In this document: positions 38,257-47,154 of the stretch, piece after piece
Numbering within the stretch: the first letter of the stretch is position 1
Layout: each line of letters opens with the position of its first letter
Origin: an uncultured Pirellulaceae bacterium
GTDB lineage: Bacteria > Planctomycetota > Planctomycetia > Pirellulales > Pirellulaceae
Reading direction: 5' to 3'
DNA length: 64,000 nt
Assembly: GCA_938083195.1 (NCBI GenBank)
Contig: CALKCK010000030.1
Span: 1-64,000, forward strand
Notes under the pieces: model-generated
The model's input: only the letters and a program-made list of their open reading frames with translations
Database searches by the model: none
What the model was told of the DNA's origin: nothing
Made by a program: the position numbers and the translations under genes

Positions 38257-40881
38257 ATGAACTTTAAATTTGTTTATTTTACCCTCTTGGCTTGGGCTGT
38301 TAGTTCGGTCGTTTTGTTAGTTGGCTGCCAGCCTGAACCGGCGCCTCCGAATGATGTGGAACGTCCCGTTGTCGACGAGCCCGAGTTGTCGGCCGAGCAG
38401 CTTCGCATTAAAGGAATAACTGACTCTGAAACGGTGATTCAGGGGTTGGCTGGTAAAAAGAGCCTGCTAACCGCGGGGTTGAAAGATTCTCAATTAGATC
38501 TCTCGGCTGTGGTCCCTGAGACCATCGAATACGTTGGTATCGAAGACAAGACGATTGAGTCGTTGTTATTCTTGGCAGAAGAGAAGTCTGATGATTCTCT
38601 TGCAACGTTCGTGGATTGGCCGATCAGACGGCAGTCAGAGGTGATTGGTTTTAGCGAGGTCTGGGCGCCTTTGTTTAAAAAAGGACGTTTTGAAGATGCT
38701 CAACTAGGAGTTCTCAAAGGCTCGCTCCTTGAGTCGGGTGTCTTCGAGATGGAAACAAAATTTGAGGGTCGTATGCTGCGAGAGGGGGCGCCACTCGGAG
38801 TTCGCGCCTATCAAACGCTTGGTTGGCGCGAAGTTGCAGATAACGACTGGAAGCTTGTTTCTTGGAAACAGTCAAAGTTTTCAATCATCACTTCGTCGGA
38901 GACGTTATTTGAGAATATTACGGCCGATTCCATTCCCGATCTAGAAACATTGAACGCCGTATCGAAAGCGACTCACGAAGACTTGATTGTCACCCGTTGT
39001 GGGGAGATGGAAATTATTCGCTCTCTCGAAAATGGTAAGGTGGTTGAATCGCAGTCGATAAAGGAAGCGAGGGATGAATTCAAAGGCTGTAATGATTGGG
39101 GTTCTGTAGGGCAATATCCATCGGTCAGCGTCGTCGATTTCGATAACGATGGTTACGAGGATTTGTTTATGACAGATCGCTGGCAAGCCGTGCAGTTGCT
39201 TCGGAATCAGGGGGACGAGACCTTCGTTGACGTGACCAAGTCGGTTGGCATCGATGTGCCCGAAATGGCGACTTGCGGATATTTCTTTGATTTTGATAAC
39301 GACGGTGATTCTGATTTGCTGATCGGGATGTCGATGGTGCCAAGTCAGTTTTTCGAAAATATCGGCGGACAGTTCAAGCCGCATGACGCCATTAATGAAG
39401 TGCTTCGAGAAACTCGTTTTGTCAATGCAATTTCAGTTGCAGATTTGAATCGGGACGGCCTCGAGGATCTTTACTTGAGTACCTATGCTACGGGAACTGG
39501 ACCGATTGATGATTGGATCGGGTTTGTTACTCGTGAAAAAGAGCAGTTGAAAACGCGGCTGAAAATTCTTGGGAACGATAAGTTTGTCGATCGAGGCGGA
39601 CCTCCAAATATATTGCTGATGAATCGTGGAGAGAGTTTTGAATGGGTGAAGATGGATGATGAATTAAAGCAGTATCGTAATTCTTACCAAACATCATGGA
39701 ATGATTACGATAGCGATGGCGACCTCGATCTCTATATCTGTAATGATTTTGCTCCCGATGTTTTTCTTCGGAACGATACGGAACGAGGCAGTTACAAGCC
39801 AAAATTTACGGACGTGACGGCGGCAGTCATTCCTACGATGGACATGGGTTTTGGCATGGGATGTAGTTGGGGCGATTACGATAATGACGGTGATTTAGAC
39901 CTTTATGTTTCTAACATGTATTCCAAAGCTGGGAATCGCATTGTCGATCAGGTCGAGGGGGCTGATCCCCGGTTGAAGGTGGCCGCCCATGGAAACTTCT
40001 TGTTTGAGAACCAAGGTGGAGTTTTTGAGCAGGTCGCGGGAGATGAAAAGGGAGAGCAGCATGTCGCGCGAGTTGGATGGTCTTATGGTGGTCAATTTGC
40101 CGATTTCGATAACGATGGAAATTTGGATATTTACGTGCCGAGTGGGTGTTATTCGGCTCCGGAGGAAGTGAAAACGAAAGTTGATTTGTGAAGTTGCTTA
40201 TGGCGTGAAGCAGTTCGCTTCGGAGAGGGTCGAGGACACGATTTTTCAAATGCGAAAGAATGGGGGCCATTGGAAGAAATGCGGACCATTTATTTCGAGT
40301 GGATTGATGATCCGCAACCTGGCGAGCGGTACCTGAATAGCAATTCCCTCAGTGGTGGCGAAAGGAACCGGATTTTCTTTCGACGCGACGGCAATTATAA
40401 AGATTTCTCACTTGTTTCTGGTGCCGATTTTCGGGAAGACGGTCGTGGGTTTGTTCTATTGGATTTCGACCGAGACGGGTGGATTGACCTTGGTGTGACC
40501 AGCCCCAATCATCCGAGATTTCGTTTGGTTCGGAACACGATTGGTGATCGAGGGGGAAAGGCTGGTTATGTCGAAATCGAGCTTGTGGGTGGACAGACAA
40601 CAACTGTCGCGAGTGAGCAATGGAGCCCGCGGGATGCCTATGGTGCCACGGTGACCGTGTGGCAGAATGGTGAAAAACAGAAACGGATGTTCCACTTGTC
40701 TTGTGGAGAAGGTTTGTCGAGTGTGAATTCCAAACGCATTCATGTGGGAATGGGAGACGTGAAGAAGATCGACATGCTCGAAGTGACATGGCCCAGTGGC
40801 AAAAAGACGATTAGGGAAGACGTCAATGCAGGAGAGCGAATCAAAATTTTTGAAAATCCCGCATTCGACAATCAAGACTAG
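38257..40881 (+). CDS. Probable selenocysteine FG-GAP/ASPIC_UnbV lipoprotein, copy 2
   Basis: This tandem paralogue of the previous gene reads as 874 residues with TGA (40189-40191) as Sec645. Lipobox LLVGC near residue 24; the same unknown N-terminal domain (E-Q-L-R-I-K-G-I-T-D-S-E-T); FG-GAP/VCBS repeats (DFDNDGYED, DYDSDGDLD, DYDNDGDLD, DFDNDGNLD); then KTKVDL-Sec-SCLWREAVRFG and a C-terminal ASPIC/UnbV domain (VTWPSGKKTIREDVNAGERI). The frame after the TGA has no start codon until an ATG at 40270, 26 codons on and without a ribosome site. The protein-coding signal already begins directly after the TGA. Compared with copy 1, the 11 residues after the TGA are identical although five codons differ synonymously. 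It starts 293 nt after copy 1 ends. Confidence 0.8.
40192..40222 (+). promoter_or_regulatory. Candidate bacterial SECIS element, copy 2
   Basis: TGAAGC (40206-40211) pairs with GCTTCG (40217-40222), including one T-G pair, closing the loop AGTTC. It is in the same alignment position as the copy 1 hairpin, starting 14 nt after the TGA. G is the second loop residue. The lower helix of copy 1 is not kept. One stem position is changed to a mismatch next to the loop (A40212 against C40216), which only enlarges the loop. Confidence 0.6.
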
Positions 40882-41026
40882 GTATTGAATGCTCACACGC
40901 AATTCTGGCTTGTCAGCGCAATTGGGTGTCGGGCTTGCACCGATGGCGGGGGATTTGAGAGAATACATCTGGTGACCTCAGACCACCATTTCCATTTTCT
41001 AACACAACTTAACTCCGTTTAAAAAA

Positions 41027-41878
41027 ATGCGATTTACCAAAATGCACGGTGCAGGCAACGATTATGTTTATGTCGACTGCTTTCAGGAGCCCATTCCGGC
41101 AGACCCAGGATCGTTGGCGATTTTGGTATCGGACCGGCATCAAGGAATCGGTTCGGACGGCTTGATTTTAATTTGCCCGTCTGAGAAGGCTGACGCTCGG
41201 ATGCGAATGTTCAACGCTGATGGGAGTGAATCAGCCATGTGTGGGAATGGCATTCGCTGCGTTGCCAAATATGTATTTGATCACGGGTTGTGCCAGAAAA
41301 GCCGCATGACGATCGAAACGGGAGCTGGGATCTTGGCATTGGATGTCGAGGAAGAAAACGGTAAAGTCCAGCAAGTGCGTGTGGATATGGGGGAACCCAT
41401 TCTGCTAGCGGCGGAGATACCGACTACACTTGCCGGGAATCCTGAAGTCAATCATTATGTGATCAATGTTCCATTGTCAGTCGGCGGACACGAATTTGCT
41501 GTCAATTGTGTTTCAATGGGTAACCCTCATTGTGTCATTTTTGTTGACAAAGCGACCGATGATTTGGTTTTGAAAATTGGATCACGAATTGAAAATGATG
41601 AGAGATTTCCTCAGAGGGTCAACGTCGAATTTGTCGAAATAATATCGCCGACGGAAGTCCGTCAACGGACTTGGGAGCGAGGCTCGGGAGAGACAATGGC
41701 TTGCGGAACTGGTGCGAGTGCAGTTTGTGTGGCGGGAGTTTTGTCGGGCAAAACAGAACGAAAGATAACCAATCATCTACTCGGTGGGACGCTTTTGATC
41801 GAGTGGGATGAATCGACGAATCATGTGTTCAAGACGGGGCCAGCGAGCGAAGTGTTTACTGGCGTTTGGGACGATTGA
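41027..41878 (+). CDS. dapF: Diaminopimelate epimerase
   Basis: This 283-aa cofactor-free epimerase converts LL- to meso-diaminopimelate for lysine and peptidoglycan. Both catalytic cysteines are present: one in [13 protein letters not shown] and the other in [12 protein letters not shown]. The start [17 protein letters not shown] is typical. It ends with an ordinary TGA stop. The 145-nt gap after the second FG-GAP gene shows no terminator. The presence of dapF is of note in a phylum once thought to lack peptidoglycan. Confidence 0.96.
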   Translation: MRFTKMHGAGNDYVYVDCFQEPIPADPGSLAILVSDRHQGIGSDGLILICPSEKADARMRMFNADGSESAMCGNGIRCVAKYVFDHGLCQKSRMTIETGAGILALDVEEENGKVQQVRVDMGEPILLAAEIPTTLAGNPEVNHYVINVPLSVGGHEFAVNCVSMGNPHCVIFVDKATDDLVLKIGSRIENDERFPQRVNVEFVEIISPTEVRQRTWERGSGETMACGTGASAVCVAGVLSGKTERKITNHLLGGTLLIEWDESTNHVFKTGPASEVFTGVWDD

Positions 41879-42027
41879 GGAAATGATTATTGAATGTCAT
41901 TCTGATTTGAATTCCTTTCAAAAAAGCTAGAGTTGCCGTTGGCCAGTTAGATTACGGATTGTGATGGACGTGGAAATTCGTTTTTGCTGGGTTTTGTGTT
42001 TTTGATTAGTAAGGATGCTAAAGCGAC

Positions 42028-42843
42028 GTGTCAGACGCAAAGTTAAGTCAAAGAATCACAGGTCATCTCAATGCGCTTTTGATGCCGCGTGCGCTAGACC
42101 TCATTAACTTTCGGATTCGGTATTATGACCGAACGGTTGATCCTGTTCGTTCGGAGTACAACGAGCACGTGATATTCTCGTTTTGGCATGAGTATATTGT
42201 TGTCATTCTTCCTCGATGGGGACATACGCCTCTGACGGTTCTTTGTTCGCAGCATCGAGATGGCGAACTAGTGAACCAGACTGCTGAATCGTTAGGCTTG
42301 AATATTGTCAGAGGCAGTACTAGTCGGGGCGGCGCCTCTGCCATTCGGGCGATGAAAGCAAACTCGAAATTTTCCAGTATTGCGATGACGCCCGATGGTC
42401 CCCGTGGGCCACGGCGTGAAATGGCTATGGGGCCTGTTTATTTAGCTTCGCTGCTTGGAATGCCGCTGGTTCCCGTTGGTATAGGTATTAGCAATCCCTA
42501 TCGTTTGTCGACTTGGGATAAGTTTGCAATTCCACGGCCTTTGTCCCGTGTGCGTGTGATCTTTGGTCCAAAGATTCGCGTGCCGAGGAAGGCCAGCAGG
42601 GAAACATTGGCTGCTTTTCGGGTGGGTGCGCAAGGTTTGATGAACGATCTTACCGATGAGGCTCAGCATTGGGCGGACTCAAAACAGAAGATGGTCGGTG
42701 AGCAACGTTTCACACGGGAGCGGCGGTCCAATCGCGTTGTGTTTGAGCAGCCTGTCGTTGCTCCGTTGAAATTGAAGATCGTCAAAGCGCCACAGCCCCA
42801 GAGTCCACTCGAGGTGCACCGTTCCGATAAACGAGTGGGTTAA
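42028..42843 (+). CDS. DUF374 lysophospholipid acyltransferase-like protein
   Basis: This is 271 aa from a GTG start at 42028. The DUF374/LPLAT fold is shown by VIFSFWHEYIVVIL with the catalytic-type His (FWH), CSQHRDGELV, RGSTSRGGASAIRAM and the PDGPRGPRREM block, near-invariant in the family. Such proteins acylate lipid A or other envelope lipids at the inner membrane. There is no long N-terminal transmembrane helix. A basic C-terminal tail of about 50 residues follows the domain. A short AAGGA lies about 12 nt before the GTG, so the start is moderately secure. Confidence 0.87.
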   Translation: MSDAKLSQRITGHLNALLMPRALDLINFRIRYYDRTVDPVRSEYNEHVIFSFWHEYIVVILPRWGHTPLTVLCSQHRDGELVNQTAESLGLNIVRGSTSRGGASAIRAMKANSKFSSIAMTPDGPRGPRREMAMGPVYLASLLGMPLVPVGIGISNPYRLSTWDKFAIPRPLSRVRVIFGPKIRVPRKASRETLAAFRVGAQGLMNDLTDEAQHWADSKQKMVGEQRFTRERRSNRVVFEQPVVAPLKLKIVKAPQPQSPLEVHRSDKRVG

Positions 42844-42858
42844 ATTTCCCCGCGTCCT

Positions 42859-44070
42859 TTATTGGCGTTTGTCGTTTCCTTTATTGGTCCATGTATTTCT
42901 TGCGCGCGTGTTGAGCCAATACTCACGCGTTTGCATTTTTATTTGGTCGCCTGCGATTCGTTTTGAAATGCGGGTGCCGTCCCAACGATTAGATGCTTCT
43001 GAGATTTCAATTGAAAGTCCACGAGACGGGTTGAATTTTTGCTGAGCGGCGACCGCTACGGCGAACTCAAATCTTGCCTGGGGATAAACTGGAACCGCTA
43101 GAGTTTGGTTTGACCATTGTCCAAAGTTATTCCAAAGCTCATTGTTTTCGATGGGGCTCTCGAGTTTAGCGCGACTGCATCGCGGAGCATAAACTTGCCA
43201 CGCAGGCCAATGGTCGCAAATTCGCATCGGTTGGGTCAGGGGAAATGTGACGACACCTAGAGTGACCAAGTAGCCGATTGAATCTAGCAAAGAGTGATTG
43301 GCAGTCGGAGTCAATTTTGGTTTTGGTTGTCGATAAAAGATCCAAATAATTTGAAAGATGAAAAACAGATTCCAGATTAAGACGCCAGAGCCACTGACAT
43401 CGTTGAACAATAGGACCAGTAAGGCTGTGTGCATTACGACTGCACTGGCGACCGCATAATTTCGGATCTTGGGAATTAGCAAGCCAACGCCAATGAAAAT
43501 TTCGGCGGTTGGAAAGCAAAGGACCGCGGAATTTCTTATTTGTGTCGGCCAATTTTCAGTCGTTAATCCAAAGATGCCGATTAGAGTTGAGAGCATCTGA
43601 TCTCCTACGGTATGGACAAACTGGTAGTCCAGTTTGCTTACGCCCGAGAAAATATAAATGCTGACCGTGATGACTTGGATTCGTCGAACCGCATTTAATT
43701 TTGTGGAGGTGGCGATTACGATTGCCAGGACTACCAGTTGGTAAGCCCAAGGTTGGAGGCGATGCTGATCCAACAGAATGAGCACGATGGTTGGCAAGGC
43801 GAATAGAATCAACGCGGTGTTCAGTGCCTTGCCCTCTTTCGCAAACAGGCAAATCACGAGGCCACTGGCAGCCAGTCCTAGGCATATCCAATCGACCGAG
43901 GTTGGCGTCGTGATTAAGGATGCGAGAAATGGGATCTGCGGAAATACATCCTGAGGCGTCCACAGTTTCCATGTCGATGCAAACAACAAGAGCGCGAAAC
44001 CCGCCATGCCTCGCGTGTAACCGCGCAAAGATGCGGAGGCAGTATCAGGGGATTGGGGCGGTAATGTCAA
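42859..44070 (-). CDS. Multi-pass membrane protein, HTTM/DoxX-like
   Basis: This 403-aa protein has about eight or nine hydrophobic segments between residues 20 and 290, then a soluble C-terminal part of about 115 residues (from ICDHWPAWQVYAPRCSRAKLE). The helix content and the ISKLDYQF-type loop after helix 4 recall DoxX/MauE or vitamin K-dependent carboxylase-like HTTM proteins, but no catalytic motif can be confirmed. Its function is unknown. It is convergent with the acyltransferase gene, only 15 nt apart, and lies 16 nt downstream of the Tat-exported isomerase gene on the same strand. Confidence 0.7.
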   Translation of the reverse strand: MTLPPQSPDTASASLRGYTRGMAGFALLLFASTWKLWTPQDVFPQIPFLASLITTPTSVDWICLGLAASGLVICLFAKEGKALNTALILFALPTIVLILLDQHRLQPWAYQLVVLAIVIATSTKLNAVRRIQVITVSIYIFSGVSKLDYQFVHTVGDQMLSTLIGIFGLTTENWPTQIRNSAVLCFPTAEIFIGVGLLIPKIRNYAVASAVVMHTALLVLLFNDVSGSGVLIWNLFFIFQIIWIFYRQPKPKLTPTANHSLLDSIGYLVTLGVVTFPLTQPMRICDHWPAWQVYAPRCSRAKLESPIENNELWNNFGQWSNQTLAVPVYPQARFEFAVAVAAQQKFNPSRGLSIEISEASNRWDGTRISKRIAGDQIKMQTREYWLNTRARNTWTNKGNDKRQ

Positions 44071-44086
44071 AAAGTTTTTTTAGACC

Positions 44087-44992
44087 TTATAGCGAATTGA
44101 GGTGATCGATGCTCTGACCAATACTGACGATTGGATTGGGGGATTGATCCTGCTCGACATGGCATTGATCTACACCAATTTCTTCGGCGACAGCCATGAC
44201 TTTTGCCATGTCGATATTCCCGCTGCCTAGTTCCTTAAACGCTTCGTGCGGAACCTGGCCTTCATCGAAGCAGGTTTTGGAACCATCTTTGAGATCTTTC
44301 AGGTGGACTTGAGAGACGCGTCCATTGAGTCGCTGAAGTGTCTCAATGGGATCCCAGCCTCCGATTTTCGCCCAGAACACGTCGAGTTCGAATTTGCAAT
44401 GATTCTCATCGAGTTCTTCTATCAGCAAGTCGAAGCCAGTCTTTCCATCGTCAAGCGGAGCGAATTCAAAGGAGTGATTGTGGTAACACAGTTGAATGCC
44501 GGCCTCGGTGCATTTCTCGCCGAATTGATTTGAAGTTTCCGCATAACGCTTGAATTGATCCGACGTTTGTCGGTTCGGTTTATTGATGTACCCAAACACT
44601 AGATGTTTGAGATTGGCTTTTTGAGCTTGCTCAAGGACCTTGTCGAGTGAGGGAGCCCCTTTAGCGTTGGGAGTGCAGACAGCTTGCCAGTTAAGAAAAC
44701 TGGAGGTCACGGCTAGGCCAAGGTCTGTGCAGATTGGAAGTAACTCGGCCGCGTCGTTGGTATCACCGAGTTCTACTTGATAATAACCGGCATCCGAGAT
44801 TGCCTTTAGCGTTTTCAGCTTGTCCTGCTCCATCTGGTTTCGAACGGTCCACAATTGCAAACCGATTGTTTTTTTATACTTGCTGTTCTCTGGAAGAAGA
44901 TTGGGAAATGCCATGATTGAGTTGGTGAGTGAGGATGCGATTGCGACCGAAGCTATACCGGAAGTCGATTTTAAGAAAGTTCGCCGTTTCAT
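44087..44992 (-). CDS. Tat-exported sugar phosphate isomerase/epimerase-like protein
   Basis: This is about 301 aa from ATG 44992, chosen because M-K-R-R-T-F-L-K-S starts a twin-arginine signal; the longer frame to 45073 would overlap the next gene. After the signal (to about residue 30) comes an AP_endonuc_2-type TIM barrel with IGLQLWTVRNQM, YYQVELGDTND, LCYHNHSFEF, FELDVFWAKIGG and QVHLKDLKDG, with the usual metal-binding Glu, His and Asp positions. Many planctomycetes carry such secreted isomerases near sugar-oxidation genes. The substrate is unknown. It is probably cotranscribed with the membrane protein downstream. Confidence 0.85.
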   Translation of the reverse strand: MKRRTFLKSTSGIASVAIASSLTNSIMAFPNLLPENSKYKKTIGLQLWTVRNQMEQDKLKTLKAISDAGYYQVELGDTNDAAELLPICTDLGLAVTSSFLNWQAVCTPNAKGAPSLDKVLEQAQKANLKHLVFGYINKPNRQTSDQFKRYAETSNQFGEKCTEAGIQLCYHNHSFEFAPLDDGKTGFDLLIEELDENHCKFELDVFWAKIGGWDPIETLQRLNGRVSQVHLKDLKDGSKTCFDEGQVPHEAFKELGSGNIDMAKVMAVAEEIGVDQCHVEQDQSPNPIVSIGQSIDHLNSL

Positions 44993-45047
44993 GATTTCGA
45001 TTCTCTGAATGGTTGAGGAGCGTTGAGTTGATGATCGGTGGGAATTG

Positions 45048-45251
45048 TTAATAGTTAAGTGCGATATCCACAATTTGCTCTGCGGTCATTGCTTTTCCGC
45101 TTGGTGGATTAAAGATTAACTCGCTGACATTAGGGTGCGGCACATTTTGTTCCAGTCGACTCAGTAGTGCATCAACATCGACGATGCACCCGCTAGTCGT
45201 CATGATGTGATCGACTAAACGAATTAGTTCTTCTCGGTTAAGTTTGGACAT
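45048..45251 (-). CDS. Colicin/pyocin DNase immunity-like protein (orphan)
   Basis: This 67-aa acidic protein matches the Colicin_Pyocin (Im7/Im9-like) four-helix family by eye. N-R-E-E-L-I-R-L-V aligns with the helix 1 start, and H-P-N-V-S-E-L-I-F-N-P aligns with the Im9 toxin-binding segment H-P-S-G-S-D-L-I-Y-Y-P. T-A-E-Q-I-V-D-I-A aligns with the last helix. The two tyrosines of Im9 read Phe and Asn, and the Asp reads Glu, so its specificity differs. No HNH DNase toxin is nearby, so it could be a stand-alone immunity gene or serve another protein-binding role. It ends 55 nt before the Tat-exported isomerase gene, same strand. Confidence 0.8.
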   Translation of the reverse strand: MSKLNREELIRLVDHIMTTSGCIVDVDALLSRLEQNVPHPNVSELIFNPPSGKAMTAEQIVDIALNY

Positions 45252-45802
45252 CTCTTTAAGATAGGCATTGGATCAATTTTTTTCAAACGGACTCTATAAT
45301 GGTGGGTATCACAAAACGACTGCTTATTGGTTCGTCGACTATGCGGATCTTTGAAAAACGACCTTGATCGAAAATAGGTGTGATTTGTCTCACTCTCGTC
45401 GTTGAGTGGGCAGATCGTACTCTCGAAAGTTATCCTGGCTCTTTTTAATCGAGGGAAACTTTGGGGCGTTAAATTCTGTTTTGCAGCGATCCTCTGGTTG
45501 CAAAACCGCCTTTGATTGCCGATTCACTTAAATTCGAGTTTATTGTTGCAGAATTGTTTATTCATTGGGTATACTTTGCGCATAGGGATTTGTTAGCCGC
45601 TTGCAGCCTTTATCTGCTAAAGAGCCTTCCGACTTCACCGACTGCAATTGCATTGAGGTGGAGCGCACACTGCCTGACGGTAGTTCTTTGTAGGTCTTGC
45701 AATCGCTGACTTCTCTAGGTTTCACCTCCGTTTTTTCGCCGTAAATGTATATGCGCGATTTTGGAGGATGCGATATCTATCATTGAGTAGGGTTGAAATA
45801 GC
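45252..45802. other. 551-base region before the PLP enzyme gene
   Basis: This region holds the divergent promoters of the immunity gene and the PLP enzyme gene. The inverted repeat GTTTTGCA (45478-45485) / TGCAAAAC (45499-45506) has a 13-nt loop and no T run. A short plus frame (45512-45709) has no ribosome site or homology I recognise. GAGGTG (about 45654) and CACCTC (about 45724), followed by a T run, could form a weak attenuator. I could not identify a SAM riboswitch. Confidence 0.35.
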
Positions 45803-47029
45803 GTGTCAAGCAATCAAATCAAAGCAAGAGATAACGATCTAGTCGATGGGCGAGTGCCGGGGTTTTCAACACTTTCGGTTCACGCTGGCGAACAAAGGCA
45901 AAAGATGGCTAATTCGATTACGGATCCAGTAGTCTTGGCGTCGACCTTTACGTTTGCGAACACTCAAAGCATCATCGACTTCATCGAAAACGACGAAGAC
46001 CGCGGTGAGTACGGTCGGTACGGTGTCCCCGGTGAGCAGGTTGTTGAAAGGAAGTTAGCAGCTCTGGAAAACGCGGAGGAGGGGGTTTTGTTTTCTAGTG
46101 GAATGGCTGCGTTGGTTGGATTGTTTAATGCCAAGTTGAGCGCTGGGGATGAGATCATATTTTTTGATGAATGTTATCATCGCTCAAGGGAGTATTGCAA
46201 AAAGCATCTTTCCCGATTTGGAATTGTGACGCGTCAAGTAAAGACTGGGGATTACGATGCAATGGAATCCGCAATAAGTTCGAAAACCAAATTGTTGGTA
46301 AGTGAGTCTCCAACGAATCCTCATTTAAGTATTCTTGATCTCGCTCGGTTTGCTGAGATTGGGGAAAAGTATCAAGTCGAAACGATGATTGATGCAACCC
46401 TGGCGACCCCCTTTAACGTGCAGCCTCTTAATTTTGGAGTTGATTATGTCATGCACTCCGCTACTAAATATTTTGGTGGACACAATGACCTTTTGGCTGG
46501 AATTGTTTTGGGAAGTTCTGATAAGCTGGCCGAGATTCGCGCCTTGCGGGGAGTAACGGGAGCAGTTAATTCTCCGCATAACTGTTACCTTCTTGAGCGA
46601 GGATTAAAAACATTTGAAATTAGAATGCAGCGTCATAATGAAAACGGGCAACGCGTGGCGGAGTTTCTTGAGAGCCATCCTCGGGTGTCTCGCGTACTTT
46701 ATCCTGGCCTTCCCTCGCACCGCGATTATCAAATCGCCAAGGAGACGATGCGTGGCTTCGGTGGGTTGGTAACTTTTGAAGTCGCGGATGCAGATTGGAA
46801 AGACGCTTCGAAAGTCGTTGATCGTGCCAAGTTAGCGAGAATTGCTCCGAGTCTTGGAGGGGTCGAAACTTTGATTGAGCAACCGTTGGTGATGAGCTAT
46901 TGGGGGTATGAGCCTGAAGAAAGGAAGTCGTTCGGGATTTCCGACAACATGATCCGGTTAGCGTGCGGCATTGAAAATAGCAGTGATATAATTGAAGATC
47001 TCCAGCAGGCTTTAGCCACGACTGATTAA
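45803..47029 (+). CDS. Cys/Met metabolism PLP-dependent enzyme
   Basis: This is 408 aa from a GTG start. It belongs to the fold-type I trans-sulfuration family (cystathionine gamma-synthase/lyase, O-acetylhomoserine sulfhydrylase). The PLP lysine is K222 in M-H-S-A-T-K-Y-F-G-G-H. Other blocks are FSSGMAAL, YGRYGVPGEQVVERKLAALE and LGGVETLIEQP, plus IRLACGIEN at the C-terminus, which fits the IRLSVGIED family ending. It would transfer or cleave a sulfur-linked side chain. Synthase and lyase activity cannot be separated by eye. It stands alone, with a long upstream region. Confidence 0.87.
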   Translation: MSSNQIKARDNDLVDGRVPGFSTLSVHAGEQRQKMANSITDPVVLASTFTFANTQSIIDFIENDEDRGEYGRYGVPGEQVVERKLAALENAEEGVLFSSGMAALVGLFNAKLSAGDEIIFFDECYHRSREYCKKHLSRFGIVTRQVKTGDYDAMESAISSKTKLLVSESPTNPHLSILDLARFAEIGEKYQVETMIDATLATPFNVQPLNFGVDYVMHSATKYFGGHNDLLAGIVLGSSDKLAEIRALRGVTGAVNSPHNCYLLERGLKTFEIRMQRHNENGQRVAEFLESHPRVSRVLYPGLPSHRDYQIAKETMRGFGGLVTFEVADADWKDASKVVDRAKLARIAPSLGGVETLIEQPLVMSYWGYEPEERKSFGISDNMIRLACGIENSSDIIEDLQQALATTD

Positions 47030-47126
47030 GGCGGCTGTTGGCTGGGTGATCGGATCCGCCACGATTGCAATTTGATTTTTGGGTTTCAAGGAATGAGCTT
47101 CTCAAAGAAGTTCATGACCGTCCCTA

Positions 47127-47154
47127 GGCTGCTGATTATTGGCTGCTGATTATT
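47127..47154. repeat. 14-bp tandem duplication at a gene end
   Basis: GGCTGCTGATTATT occurs twice head to tail, at 47127-47140 and 47141-47154. The second copy covers the TAA stop of the minus-strand Cys-rich protein gene (47150-47152). It is probably a recent replication-slippage event without coding effect. Confidence 0.7.

Noticed and set aside
40270-40881. Separate 203-aa gene after the second FG-GAP gene
   Set aside because: Same reason: homology to copy 1 begins directly after the TGA, 26 codons before this ATG, and no ribosome site is visible.
35312-40881. Global reassignment of TGA or simple sequencing error
   Set aside because: TGA ends many normal genes here (for example at 11345, 15526, 41878, 50288). 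An identical error in two diverged copies is unlikely, and synonymous differences around the site show they are distinct sequences.
45512-45709. 65-aa plus-strand frame before the PLP enzyme
   Set aside because: No ribosome site, no recognisable family, and codon use looks random.
45600-45802. SAM riboswitch before the trans-sulfuration gene
   Set aside because: I looked for the SAM-I core and paired elements and could not place them; only a weak hairpin with a T run is visible.
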